The position numbers and the translations under genes are program-made. From Aphelocoma coerulescens (lineage: Eukaryota > Chordata > Aves > Passeriformes > Corvidae), in contig NC_091023.1 in assembly GCF_041296385.1 (NCBI RefSeq), positions 5,084,924-5,148,923 on the forward strand: a stretch of 64,000 bases of DNA, given 5' to 3'. This document shows positions 1 to 11,000 of the stretch, piece by piece; the first letter of the stretch is position 1; each line of letters starts with the position of its first letter. The notes under the pieces are model-generated. The model was not told the origin of the DNA, did not search any database, and was given only the letters and a program-made list of their open reading frames with translations.

Positions 1-2589
1 GGAAAGGGCCTACATGAAGCCTAGGAAATGCAAGGCACTGATTGATACAAAATCCTGCCTTTCTTGACTTCCTCCTGCCATCACTGGAAACATCACTATG
101 AGTTGCCCAATACACTCAGCTACTGCAGCTCCCTCTTCATTGTGTTGTTTGCTTTTGAACTAATGTTTTCTGTGGTCATGCTGGTCCTTTTTATCAGCCC
201 TGCTGCAACATGATTACACCAAGCACCCTTCCTCTGGCACATCCTACTGCTGAGTTCCTAGGATGCTGCAAGGCCCATGACCTAATAGTGCTGCATAAAC
301 ATGGTGAGAGTGTCTGCCCCATAGTGTTTAATTATGCAAGATAGAGGGAAGGAAACAGGGAGAGGGAGGAAGTACTATGTTTATTAACTGGTTCAGAGTA
401 AATGACTTGCTCTAGTCATACCAGAGCACCTGCAGCAGAGCCAGACTTTCAACCATCTCAGTTCCTGCTCATTAATTTTATCTTTTAATTTCCCTGTTGG
501 GTCTAATAACTCTCTGAAGGTTGAGATCTCCCCACACAGAATACTGTGTAAATAAAGGAGAAAACCTCAAGGACAGTAAGGAAAGAGACATGAGTAAATG
601 CTGTGTATATACATCATCTGGAGCCTCTCTGGATTGCCAGCACAGAAATGCCCCTAACACAATTGTAGACTCTTCCTTATAGCATTTTAAGGAGGCATGA
701 TGTCAAAGTGAAGGCAGAAGAGAGATTGGCATCAACGGGAAAAAATAAGTAGGAGTCAAGAACGAAAAAGGAGGAAAAGTGTAATACCATATTTTGCATC
801 GTTGAGGTGATTTTAGCTGGGCTCCAAGTGACACTCAGTGAAACATGCACCCCTATTAATAACAGAAGCATTATTTTTTCACATCTCAGTCTAATACAAA
901 TGCCATTACTGCATGTTCATGCTCTGCTAACAAAATCAGCCTGGGTTTTGATAGTCAGATAAGACTTTTTCTTCCTTTTGTTGTCATGTGCTTCGTCTTC
1001 AGGTTGTCTCCTGGTCTATATCACTCCATGTGCATAAAACACACGTGGCTTCCCCTCCACAACTGCCCCTACTGACCTTCAGTAGTTGCTTCTTGTACAT
1101 TTGCCCTGCATTTGGGCTCTGGACTCTTGCAAGTGTTACACAGACAGAAACTCAGAGGACAGGCTTTGCAGCCAAAGGCAGCTCCTAAAAACTGACAGCA
1201 GGAGCCAGTAGAAAACTGAGCAACATGGGAAGAAGGATGATTTTCAGACATGGGACAAGGACAGGCTAGGTTCTGCTCATGAGTTCCGGAAGTGAATTGA
1301 GTCCAGCACAACTTTGCATCCTCACATCTTATTTGAGTTTAGCCTAGCTGGGTGACATGAGATACTCCAGTGCCAACAGTCTGCTCACTCCCTTCCTCCT
1401 CTCTCCAGAGTGGTTGAAAAATCTTCTCAATGAGCTTTTCAAAGCAGAAGAGATCAAATAACATGCCAGCTTATACAAAACAACAACTTTCAAGGAAAAC
1501 TTAGCTAGCAACCCTGTTGCAGAGCAAGGATTCGGCTGCCTGAAGTTGTGCCATTTGCAAAGATCTTTTTTGCCCACTGTTTCCACTTCTCTCCCCACAT
1601 AACAGGCAGTAAAAGGGCTATTTACAGGGATTTTTAAATAGGCACAAGAACTGCACCAGCACTAGGCCTGATCTGCAGCCGATGTTTGTGGAATCCCACT
1701 CAGGCTCAAGTTCTTTCTCTGTCCACATGGCACAGGCAAGGCAGAGCAAGCCTCTCGTGCCGAATGCCTGCCGGGTGGCAGACACACTCTGAAGCTGAAG
1801 TGTGCTGCACACTGCTGCATGTGGGACCAAGCCATTCGGCTGCTGGGGCTTAGGAAGTGGCTCACCTGCCTTTTTTCTGATGCAGCTGCTCATTATCCAG
1901 CTTAATACCTTACTTCTCCTTTGATCTTGGACACCTGATTTCACATCTGTTCCTTCTCTGTGTAACAATGGCAACACCTCCAGACCTCTGAGCTGCACTG
2001 TAATATCAGATTAAGTGACTGGGCAGAGGAGAATGAAATCTCCTGACCCATGAGATGAACTGAGGTTGCATCAGCCCAGCCTTGTTTTTCAAAATCCACA
2101 AGAGTTGTATGAATCTGTGACCAGAATGCCCCCTTCTCTCTGCAAGATCCTGCCCTTTCTCAGGAACCTTTTATCCCAGTGATGATGACTTCATGTGATG
2201 TCCTTTGATTTGATTTAATTTGGATATAGTCACTCACTACACAGGTGAGTTAGTGTAGCTACCAGCTGTGCTTTTGCCAAGAGACTCCTGTCTCATTCAT
2301 GTAAACACCTTCCAGGGGTCTTCTGACACTTCCAACAGTGCATGTGGCTAAAACAATAGCTACAGTGGCATGGGGAACCTGAGCTTGGCACAGACAAGGT
2401 CTCAGCTGGAACCTTCAAGACAGCTTAATGTATATCCTACATCAGGATACATGGAGCAAGTGGTAATAGTCAAAAGAAGAACTAGAATTATTTAGGATGA
2501 ATCATTGGGGAAAGGTTGAAAATATAGTATGTATCCCAGAGAGAGAGTACAATGTGAAAACGGTCTTTAACTGCTGATACAAGGCAGCA
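1..2589. other. non-coding DNA, mostly unique
   Basis: No gene is recognisable here. Open frames on both strands stay below about 130 codons, overlap each other in several frames and match no family I know. The only repeat hint is a weak MIR/L2-like segment near 330-475. The last 100 bases or so (from about 2480) may be the badly decayed 5' part of the CR1 fragment that is clear from 2590. Confidence 0.6.
330..475 (+). repeat. possible MIR/L2-like SINE or LINE tail remnant
   Basis: The segment keeps the order of landmarks typical of MIR/L2-type elements in the sense direction. A purine-rich stretch is followed by 'atgacttgctctagtcatac', which resembles the conserved 'gacttgcccaaggtcacac' block. 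Then comes 'gcagcagagccaga', which resembles the 'gtggcagagccaggatt' block, and then a pyrimidine-rich end. Identity is low and judged by eye, so chance resemblance is possible. A profile search against Dfam or Repbase MIR, L2 and AmnSINE models would decide. Confidence 0.28.
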
Positions 2590-2868
2590 ATCTTCTTTCC
2601 AAGTGTATGACAGCTAAAACAAGATTTAAGGGATTTAAATTGGAGCAGATAAGACTGAAGTTAAACAAAATCAATAAACCACCAACAGTATGGATAATGA
2701 AAAACTAGGACAGATTGCCTAGAGGATATCATGGAACCATCACTTTCTGTCTTTAAGTACAGATTAGACACACCTGACAGGAATGACACAGGTAGAGGGG
2801 ATCTTCAGTGGCAGGACAGATGAGAAGATCTTTTTTGGCTCCTTGTAACCTTCTAATCCAGTAATTAG
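2590..2868 (+). mobile_element. CR1 LINE 3' fragment (old copy)
   Basis: This is a decayed 3' end of a CR1 retrotransposon, the main LINE of birds and other sauropsids. Successive blocks follow the CR1 3' region in order. A 'gggatttaaattggagcag' block comes first, then a gap-rich stretch, then 'agattgcctagaggatatca' and 'ggaaccatcactttctgtct'. After that come 'taagtacagattagacacac', 'ctgacaggaatgacac' and a final 'ctccttgtaaccttctaatc', which corresponds to the 'ggtcccttccaaccctatga' tail. No reverse transcriptase coding part is present, as expected for a 5'-truncated insertion. Divergence is high, pointing to an old insertion. The element may extend upstream to about 2480, but that part is too decayed to be sure. 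Confidence 0.72.
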
Positions 2869-3054
2869 TGTCTTGTACATGCTTATTAATCTGTTTTACC
2901 ACAATACACAGGCCAGGGAGGGATACACTATTGTAACAGACGTGACATGGAAGAGCAGTCATGAGCAAGGAGCTCCTGCAGCAATCCAGATTTACAAGCA
3001 GCCCATATGCATGTACAAGGTGCAGAGCTCAGAAAGGACCCAGGAATGTCCACT
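2869..3054. other. spacer between two CR1 fragments
   Basis: This short stretch between the two CR1 pieces shows no gene. Part of it (about 3025-3054, 'gaaaggacccaggaatgtcc') could be the upstream continuation of the second CR1 fragment. Confidence 0.4.
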
Positions 3055-3125
3055 GATGAGAGGAAAGGTCTAGAAAATGTGACATGAGGAAAGGCTGAAC
3101 AACACCTCTTGCTTAGCCTGGAGAA
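3055..3125 (+). mobile_element. CR1 LINE internal 3'-region fragment
   Basis: This segment matches the part of CR1 that lies several hundred bases before the 3' end: 'gtctagaaaatgtgacatga', then 'ggaaaggctgaacaa', then 'cttgcttagcctggagaaaa'. Its CR1 position is upstream of the sequence in the copy at 2590-2868, although in this window it lies downstream of it on the same strand. The two are therefore separate insertions or a rearranged copy, not one continuous element. The 3' continuation after 3125 is not recognisable. Confidence 0.65.
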
Positions 3126-5779
3126 AACCTCACAGTTCAAAATGGCACATACCACCTACTCCTTACGATTTAAGCTGTTTATTTCAAGCCTCAAAGCTGC
3201 AGTATGATAAAAAAGGCATCCAAAGGGACAGAAATTGTCCATATCCTAAGTCCTTTGGCACAATCCACCTAGGCACATCTGCCCTACCCTCTGAGTTGTG
3301 CCTCTGTGTCATGGAAAATGTATATTATGGTGGAGATTCTTCCACCGACAGAAAGCATTTTATATCCCTAACCAGAAACACAAATTATGCCCATTTAGTT
3401 CTTCAGGAGGGAGGAACTGATCCTTGTCCTGTCATACCTGTGTACCACCAAGGGGGATTCTAGGATTGCAACAAGTGTCCATTTTGGCTTCCCTACACTT
3501 AATCAATGAAGCAGTAATTAATTTTTTTGAAACAGAAGGAGCAGAAACTGCTGCCCCTGAAAAGTGTTAACTACAAGAACATGTTATTAATTGGTTCAGT
3601 GGGAAAGACCTGGCTTCCCACATTGTAAGGTTAGAGAGAGGGCTGGAGGACGTGAAATGAGGTCTAATAAATTGTGACACACAGTTTCTCCAACTTGGCA
3701 ACATGCAGAAAGGAGAAAAAGTCTTGCAGAAGAAAATCCAGGGCAGCAAGATCATGAGCAGAAGGCAGGAGTGAGTATGGTCACACCAAGTAATTAATTC
3801 CTTGGCTGTTCCCAGGTTCCCAAACTGCCCTGTGTATCTCCCCAGGTATTAGCAAATTACTTCACATGGCAAGGAATACAGAGTGAGATGTGAGCAAGAT
3901 CCAGTCACTCAATCCACACCACAATTCTTCACCTAGCCAGTGCCAACTTGAATGCACAGAAAGATCTGAAAGCTTATCAGAGTAGAGAAGTATGCCTTTT
4001 AAGCCAGAATCCAGCTTTCAGGACTGTAGAATAAGGAATACAGTAACTACAGCCTCCTACCTAATGATTTTGCTTGGCACAGCACTGACTTAAAACCATC
4101 ACAAGATCAGAAAAACATCTCGCAAGAGTTGTGTCTCATTTCATACGCTCTTAAGGTCAGTTCAAGAAAAATTGAATGAACATCCAAAATGCTGTAAACT
4201 TTGGTTAACAAAACAGAGCTCAATTTTGCTCTTAACCACAATGATCAAGTGACATTTAAAAGGAAACAAAAAGATGCAAATCATAGATTTTCAAGTCTTT
4301 GAAGATCCTGCTGGCACTGCCTCAGGTCAGAGTACTTCTCACTGCAGCCCATTTCCCTTCAGTCAGCCTTTTCACTTGCTTCAATGCTGAATACACAAAG
4401 AGTACCAGACATTTTTAGCCTCAATGATGTTTTCATTACCTGTCAGGAATAGCACTAATAACAGGCATTAGAGATACAATATTCAATTGTTCAGGACAGT
4501 CTAAACATTTAATTACATTATGGTAGCTAATCACAAATAATTGCCTTAGGGAAGGCAGGGCAGCTGTGAAGGGATGCAGTTTGTCTGTTCAGCTCATGAC
4601 AGAATTCAGCAAGGACAAAGTAAGAAGCACTGGGAGAAATGTCTTCAAACCATTCACAAGCTGTATTTCCTCTTAGTCTTTTAGAGAGGAACTACTTCAG
4701 CTTGCTTCTGCACAGCCCTGAGATGATCACCTTGTTTGAAAAGAGCCTAATTCCACATCGACTGTGCTTTTTGTTCTCTTATTTTACTATCATTTCTGCT
4801 AACATTTGTCCTTTTATTGGATCTGGCTCTATCAAGTTTCCTTATTGTTGTTTCCTTTCTTCCTAACCCTGTTACATTATCTTACACAAAGGGTTAGTTC
4901 CATTGCTCTACCAGAGAGAAATCAAATAGAGGGTGATTATCAGAACCAAAGATGCTGAAATAATTTCTTTAATGAAAAAGAAAAGAAAGAAAACCAACCA
5001 ACCAAGCCAAACACACATACATTAAAAGAAAAAAAAAAGGAAACAAGATAAATAGGAACTGATCCTGCTTCCTCTGCCACTATATAGAAGTAGGAAGTTT
5101 ACACTAAAATAGAGCAGAATACTGGAGAGAGAGAGATGTTACAGCAGAGCTTCTTTGACTCAATCTTATTTGACAGGTACCTCAGATACAGACACACTCT
5201 ATGATGCCTACTGGCCTGTCTCCTTCTTATATGGCATTATGATCTTTACTTACAGATATCTGTATAAATCTGATGCTCCATTACAGAACCATTTCAAAGC
5301 ACGATGACAAGGAGCAATGGAGGTTTCTACAAACCTAAGCTCTTACAGAAGTGAGTTCTATTCCTATGTGTTATAAAGGATTGAGAAGATTTTCCTCCGG
5401 AAGTAGACAGCCTCATTTAGTACCAATCTGAAAACTCCATTTATAACATTACTTCTCTGCCAGGTGCTTTAGCAGAAGCCTCCACATCAATACACCACAC
5501 CCAGTGCAGACACTGCTCTTACAATTATTAACAACTCACCCAAAGCCTTCATGCAAGATTTAAGTCTTGCAAAAGAGAAAAATCAAAAGTCAAGAATGTA
5601 ACACCTTCATTCCAGAGAGGAAAGTTTTCCACTTTAGTGTTCAGGTACTGCAGTATAACCTGGCGAACTGCAACTTAGCTGAGAGTTAGGATTCTGCATT
5701 AACAACAGACCCAGTTTGAATGGTCGGGTCCCAGGCGCCATGCCTAGTTTTCTGTCACTCTTTCCCAAGCACTTTGTGA
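3126..5779. other. non-coding DNA
   Basis: No coding or RNA gene is visible. The stretch holds A-rich simple sequence around 4970-5046, a short (GA) run near 5125 and a small perfect hairpin at 5553-5570 (GCAAGA/TCTTGC arms). The part just below 5780 lies downstream of the gag remnant on the minus strand. I looked there for a protease or reverse transcriptase reading frame and found none. Confidence 0.55.
4970..5046. repeat. A-rich low-complexity tract with (CCAA)n
   Basis: The tract runs from 'gaaaaagaaaagaaagaaaa' through three CCAA units to an A10 run. It is simple sequence with no sign of a LINE or SINE body on its 5' side. Confidence 0.6.
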
Positions 5780-6457
5780 TCAGCAGCCTACCTGGATGTT
5801 CCTGACTCTCCTAGGGGTTGTATTTGAAGTGGCAGGACATCTCACTTGCCAGCCCAAGTGCTGTCTCCTCATAACTGGTGCAGATGACATTGGGCTGTGA
5901 CAAAATGGGATGAAACGATTTTCCTTCTCTTGATCATATTTTGTTGTGAGGGCAGGAGGTCTTTTCTGTCTCCAGCAGTACCACTGATTGCAGCAATTAT
6001 AATTTCTCATCTTCCAAATTTTACTAGTGCTGCTGCAGTTTTCCCACTGCTTTGTCAGAACTGAAATAAACGCAGGGCAATTTTTCTGCAACACTCTCTC
6101 CATCTGTGATCCCAGCTCCACTTCCTGGGCCAGAGTCAAGGTATCAAGTTCCATCGAGAGCTTCTTCCGAATTCGCCCTTCTGCTGCTTTGTCAATTAGC
6201 TGTTCCAGGATCAACGCTTCCTGCCAACAGCCAAAAGCACAGACTGATGCCAATTCTTGTAGTGCCGAAGCAAAGGTTTCACCTGGCATTTGTTCCTGCT
6301 GCCTGAACTGGAACCTCGGTAACACCATACTCTGTCTGGGATTAATGTGCCCTGAAATCTTCTTCATTGTCTCTTCAAAGGAGGTAGCTGAAATCAAGGT
6401 TGTAAAAAAATCCTCAGACCTTTCACATCCAAAGTGAAAGAAGTCCTCAGAGAACTT
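5780..6457 (-). pseudogene. Ty3/Gypsy-type gag (capsid) remnant
   Basis: The minus strand carries an open frame of about 225 codons between a TGA at 6458-6460 and a TGA ending at 5780, the longest in the window. Counting from the upstream stop, residues about 25-128 read like the capsid part of Ty3/Gypsy gag. A 'TSFEETMKKISGHI' segment (25-38) is followed by 'RFQFRQQEQMPGETF' (48-62), matching the family pattern of an R-x-x-F-R-Q core before a P-x-E block. Then come 'ALQELASVCAFG' (65-76), an 'EQLIDK' block like the family's 'DQLVEK' (85-90), and an R-I-R-x-x-L segment leading to 'LTLAQEVELGSQME'. The C-terminal 35 residues have the spacing of two CCHC zinc knuckles, but only His200, Cys207 and Cys225 remain. 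The first ATG is at residue 31, inside the domain, so there is no intact start. No pol or LTR is visible nearby. It could be a dead element or, less likely, part of a domesticated gag gene. Family assignment comes from motif recognition only. Confidence 0.68.
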
Positions 6458-7949
6458 TCAGGTTTCAGTCATCTATATCAGCCAAATCTCACAATCAGCC
6501 ACTGACACGAGGAACCTGAGAGATCTCACAGTTCCGGCAATATGTAGGATTTAAAATTGCCAGCAAGATGCAACGGGAACACCCCAGTCTTCAATGCCAC
6601 GGCTGCATAGGTCCACTGGTATTCCCACTGCCTCTAAACTTGCCACCCGAAAGACTCCTGCCTTCCAGCCCAGGTTGTCTGGCAGGGCAGGAAATACAGT
6701 GCTCCTCCCATGCAGGCAGCAAGGGTAGGGGCAGGTGAGTAAAAGAGAAAATTAAATGGGAAGGAAATAAGAAGATGATATGGAAAGACTATCTCCCCTG
6801 CTAGGAAGATTTTGTTGAATGCCCTAAAACTAAAGCTTGTCAGATATTTACTGGAAATCAAATACAAACCCCAGGTTTAATGCTTTTACACATATTGCTT
6901 GCAATAATTAACAGCACAGTCTTTACAGCAAAACAATCCCCCCATGTCACCAAGACCTATGTGGAGAGTGTGCAGGACCAGAGCAGCAATGAGGCAGTGA
7001 ATGAGCAGTGAAGGCTGACCTGTGTCTGCCTTCACAGGCACAGGCTGGCAGCTCTCTGTTCTTCCATGTCTAACACTCATGCTGAGGAATGGCATCCTCC
7101 TGTCCCAGACCCTACTGACCTGTTCCAAACAGGCACTATTTCAGTAGCTGCTTACAGACAACAGTCCCACAGCATGGAAGGGCAGCACAACTGTAGAAGG
7201 ACCTTTGTATGAACAATTCTTTCTTGGGATGGAGTCTGCAGCTGCCTCAATTTTGCAGCTTTTTTCAGGAATAACATAGGAGGTACAACAGGAAACACTG
7301 CAACTTGTAAGTGGGTATTGCAGAAAAGATGATGAGAAAGAAGAAGATGTCTTCATTGCCCTGCATGTCTGTGAATATGTATGGTACGCAGAAATAATTT
7401 TTAGCTTTTTTTCATGTTTTTGTGTGTGTCTGCTGTATCCCAGCCAAAGAGACCTGAGGAGTCTGTGCACCCCATCCTGTAATCAGGGAGAAGCAAATGG
7501 TTCTCTGCAGCAAATCCCTACATAGGCCAAGCTGATCACAGTTCTAAGATACCCTTTCTCAATGAACCCGCCAATTCCATTAGCTGAGTCAGGAACACTG
7601 ATCAATTTTGTAATAACAGTAATATAAAAAGATTTATTTGGCTAAAAATTTATTCCTGAGCAACACTAGAGAAGCTCAAAAGTTTATTTATACCTGCCCA
7701 CTGCCTCACCATGGCCTTTAGGAACATACTAGCTTTTCCAGTAAAGTCTTGGTCACACAACAAGCTTAGGTGGAGGTGGAATGCTGAAATACTTAACAGC
7801 TTTTGCATTTTTCAAAGATTTGAACTTTAAGAGGTTTAAAAAGTATAGTCCCAGCAATTTATTAAAGCAGGATTTAGGTTAAAATTAATCTGGAGGGTCT
7901 CAGACTCATTTTTAGCAATAAGATTTACTGTACAGAGATTAATGTGACT
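6458..7949. other. non-coding DNA upstream of the gag remnant
   Basis: On the minus strand this stretch lies 5' of the gag frame and should hold the gag N-terminus and 5' LTR if the element were complete. The first 200 bases give several stops in all three minus frames, and I could not recognise a gag N-terminal segment, a primer-binding site or an LTR end. The rest shows nothing recognisable. Confidence 0.5.
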
Positions 7950-8037
7950 GGGGGATGGTGCTATGCAGGGCCAGGAGCTGGACCCGATGACTCTTGAGGG
8001 TCCCTTCCACTCAGCTTGTTCTGTGATACTGTAATTG
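7950..8037 (+). mobile_element. CR1 LINE 3' terminus
   Basis: The sequence 'gcagggccaggagctggacc' followed by 'cgatgactcttgagggtccc' and 'ttccactcagcttgttctgt' is the classic end of the CR1 3' untranslated region. It finishes with a degenerate copy of the terminal ATTCTGTG-type octamer array ('ttctgtgatactgta'). Only about the last 90 bases are recognisable, so this is a strongly 5'-truncated insertion, with moderate divergence. Confidence 0.85.
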
Positions 8038-11000
8038 CACAGATTTGGGTTATTTTCATAAGAGAACCCTGAATTTGACCCCATGGGCATAACTTTCTGC
8101 TGCTTAAAATTTTCAGTGTCCTCTGTTTTTATGGGGTCAGCTGACTTGAAGGTAGTAAGCTAAATGGAAAAACAAGATGAAGGTAAACATCCCAAAAAAT
8201 CTACACAAAATTTAAAATACCAGAGTGTATTCCTGGCTTTGCTCAGAACACTCCAGTGTATAGTTGTGTTGCAGTCACAAGATTTTTGTCTGAAATCCTG
8301 TGAAGTAGAACTCTTAATAGCTCTTTATTAGAGCTGGACAAAACTATCAGTGAAACACACTGATATTAGTAGATAATATTAATATATTGTGAAGTTTCAG
8401 CATCATACATTTTTACGGATTTTCCTTTAGTGGAAACTGCTGTTCATGACCATTGGAGGAACACGAAGAAAAGTTTCCTTTCCTGAAAGATTAGATTACC
8501 TAGAAGAATAATAGTGTACAGGGGAGGCAGAGGGGATGGACTCTCAATCCTACAACTTTATTTCTGAACTGAACAAGACATTCTTTAACATATCAAGCAT
8601 CTTCACACCATGCTTCATTCCACCCTAGGTCAGTAGTCCCCTTTACACACAGAGAAAAGGAGATCAGAGACATGATATGATCTGCTTTTGACAATAAACG
8701 AGACAAAGCCAGGATAGGAAGTTAGGGATTCAGTATCCCTTTCTTCAGCAGCTCACCAAGCCAATAGCTTTCCCCCAGCTCTGCTTCTGAAAACAAACAT
8801 TCTAGTCCAAAGGCAATCAAAAGCTATTGCCAGCCCAGCTCTTGACAACCAGCCCTACACTTAACAACAACCCTATTTAAAAGGCCTCTCTGACTGAAGA
8901 GGAGCCTGAGCTTTAAATTGTTGATAGCAGACAGAATGTTCAGGAGAAGCTTCACAATATGTTTGCCATATTTTTATACCTTTTCCTGGACAGAATATTG
9001 AGATAACTGGAACACACTACAGATCCATCTGGCCACTGCAGCTGTTTTTCTCTAATTTCACAAAGGAGGAAAACAAATTCAAATGGGATGATGCCAAAAA
9101 GCAACCTCCTTTATGAAATTTAAGGACAGATTTTAAACATGGAGAGCTGAATCTTGGTGCCTCCTTTGGAACACTTGCCTATAAAAACGAATATTCAAAG
9201 CTTTTTACTGTGAGCTATGGAAGGTCAAGTAAAGCAATCAGGTTGGGTTAAAAGGATATACACTGCAGAGTGACCTTGTGTGAGCTACATCAGCTCTTCA
9301 AATCAAGAGCTCTTACCCTCCACACAGTAGTGGGTCAAACACGTGCCATCTGACCCGAGTCTGACCCCAAATACCCAGGCAGCCTGGTGATGTGCAGAAA
9401 GGCTGTCCTGCACACACTGCCTGAGCAGGCAGGATGCCACTCAGACAGGAACCTGTTAATCCCACTGATACAAGTGATAAAAGTGCCCACAATTCACACA
9501 GGCTTTTACTGCCAAGAGATCCCCAGTGTCGGGAGCAACACTGGGAGTCAAGAGGAATAGCATCAGCGTTCGGGACACTTGGGCTCCTTAACATTGCAAC
9601 ACTGACAAGGTATAAAGGGCTAGCTACACCCTAAGCCTCAGTTACTCTGACTTCACTGTTAAAACATGACTAAACCACCTCATGCCTCATCATGATAAGA
9701 ACATTGATGGAACAGAAATGTGCAAAAACCTTTGGGTAAGATCAGAAATGCTGTACAGCTGCCGTTCTTAAACTTCTCATCTACAAACCAAGATGCCACA
9801 AGACAAACCCAAGCAAGCAGATGAGATGTTCCTCCTTTCCATCATACCCTGAACTCTGTTGGCTTGGGAATATAAACAAACATATTATATTACAAACAAG
9901 AAAAAAACCCAGCTTGAATGAACAAACATGATATTTTAGTCAAGTATCTTTCTGTAACTATTATTTTGCCCTGCATCGGTGTGACTGAACATGAAATTTT
10001 CAACACTAATTACAGCTGCCCTGCATAAGAGGCATTTTCTCTGTCATTGCTGACCCAGTTCTGTTGCTGTTCCAAGAGTGACTGCACACTTGCTCATGTA
10101 CCAGGAGACATCACACTTGAACTAGAAAAACCAGAAACACACAGAAGTGCATTGCTTCTGCTGACACTGATTACAGCCAAGAACACTGCTGTTTCTTTGC
10201 TCTCCCTATAAATAAGATGCTAGGATTTTATAAGTTTGTGAAAGAAAATTGAAGAACAAAACCTTCCCTTCTTTAAGATTTCCAACTCTGTGGTGTCTGA
10301 CTATACTAAAGGCTCATGACTATAACATGATCAGGCAAGGGCAAGTCATACAGACTGGATGTCACAGTGGCTGAAAATCCTGCACTAGCTTGTACATCTA
10401 CAGGACTTCCTAGACATGAAAATTTTCACATAGATATGTTTATCAGAGCATATTTCACTAAAAAATCTGCACTTATTTTTCAATTGATTTGATTTTGTCC
10501 TCTTTCATCATCCTCTTTATTTCACCTGCTTTCCCCATTTCAGCAAATTAATTTTGGGAGATGGATATAAATGCCATTTGGAGCTGTCACAGGATGTATC
10601 TGCAGTCCCTTTGGTTGTAAATTGCACATTTCCACTGGTTGTAGTGTGAGCAGCATTTCTCCAGTTTTGGCCCAGCAAATCCAGGTATTTCACGTAGCCT
10701 CACCAGTGCAGAATTCTGTTCTTCAAGCAGTTTGGCTGTGGAGCATGCTCTTCACTTTGCCAACAGCTGAAGGACATTTGGATCTCAATGACTTAGAAAT
10801 GCACCACTGAAACAATCCTGACCACATTCCCCTGGCTTTTTGTCTTCTGCAGGACAGCCTCTGAGCCATTTCCCATCTTAGCTTGCTGCATTAACTACTC
10901 AATAATTATAGAAGCCAGTATATGGGTTTCACATCAGCTAGGCCTATTATTTTAAGAAATGTCTCTGTGCCTCTGCTCTCAGTGTTGGGTAGCCTCAGGG

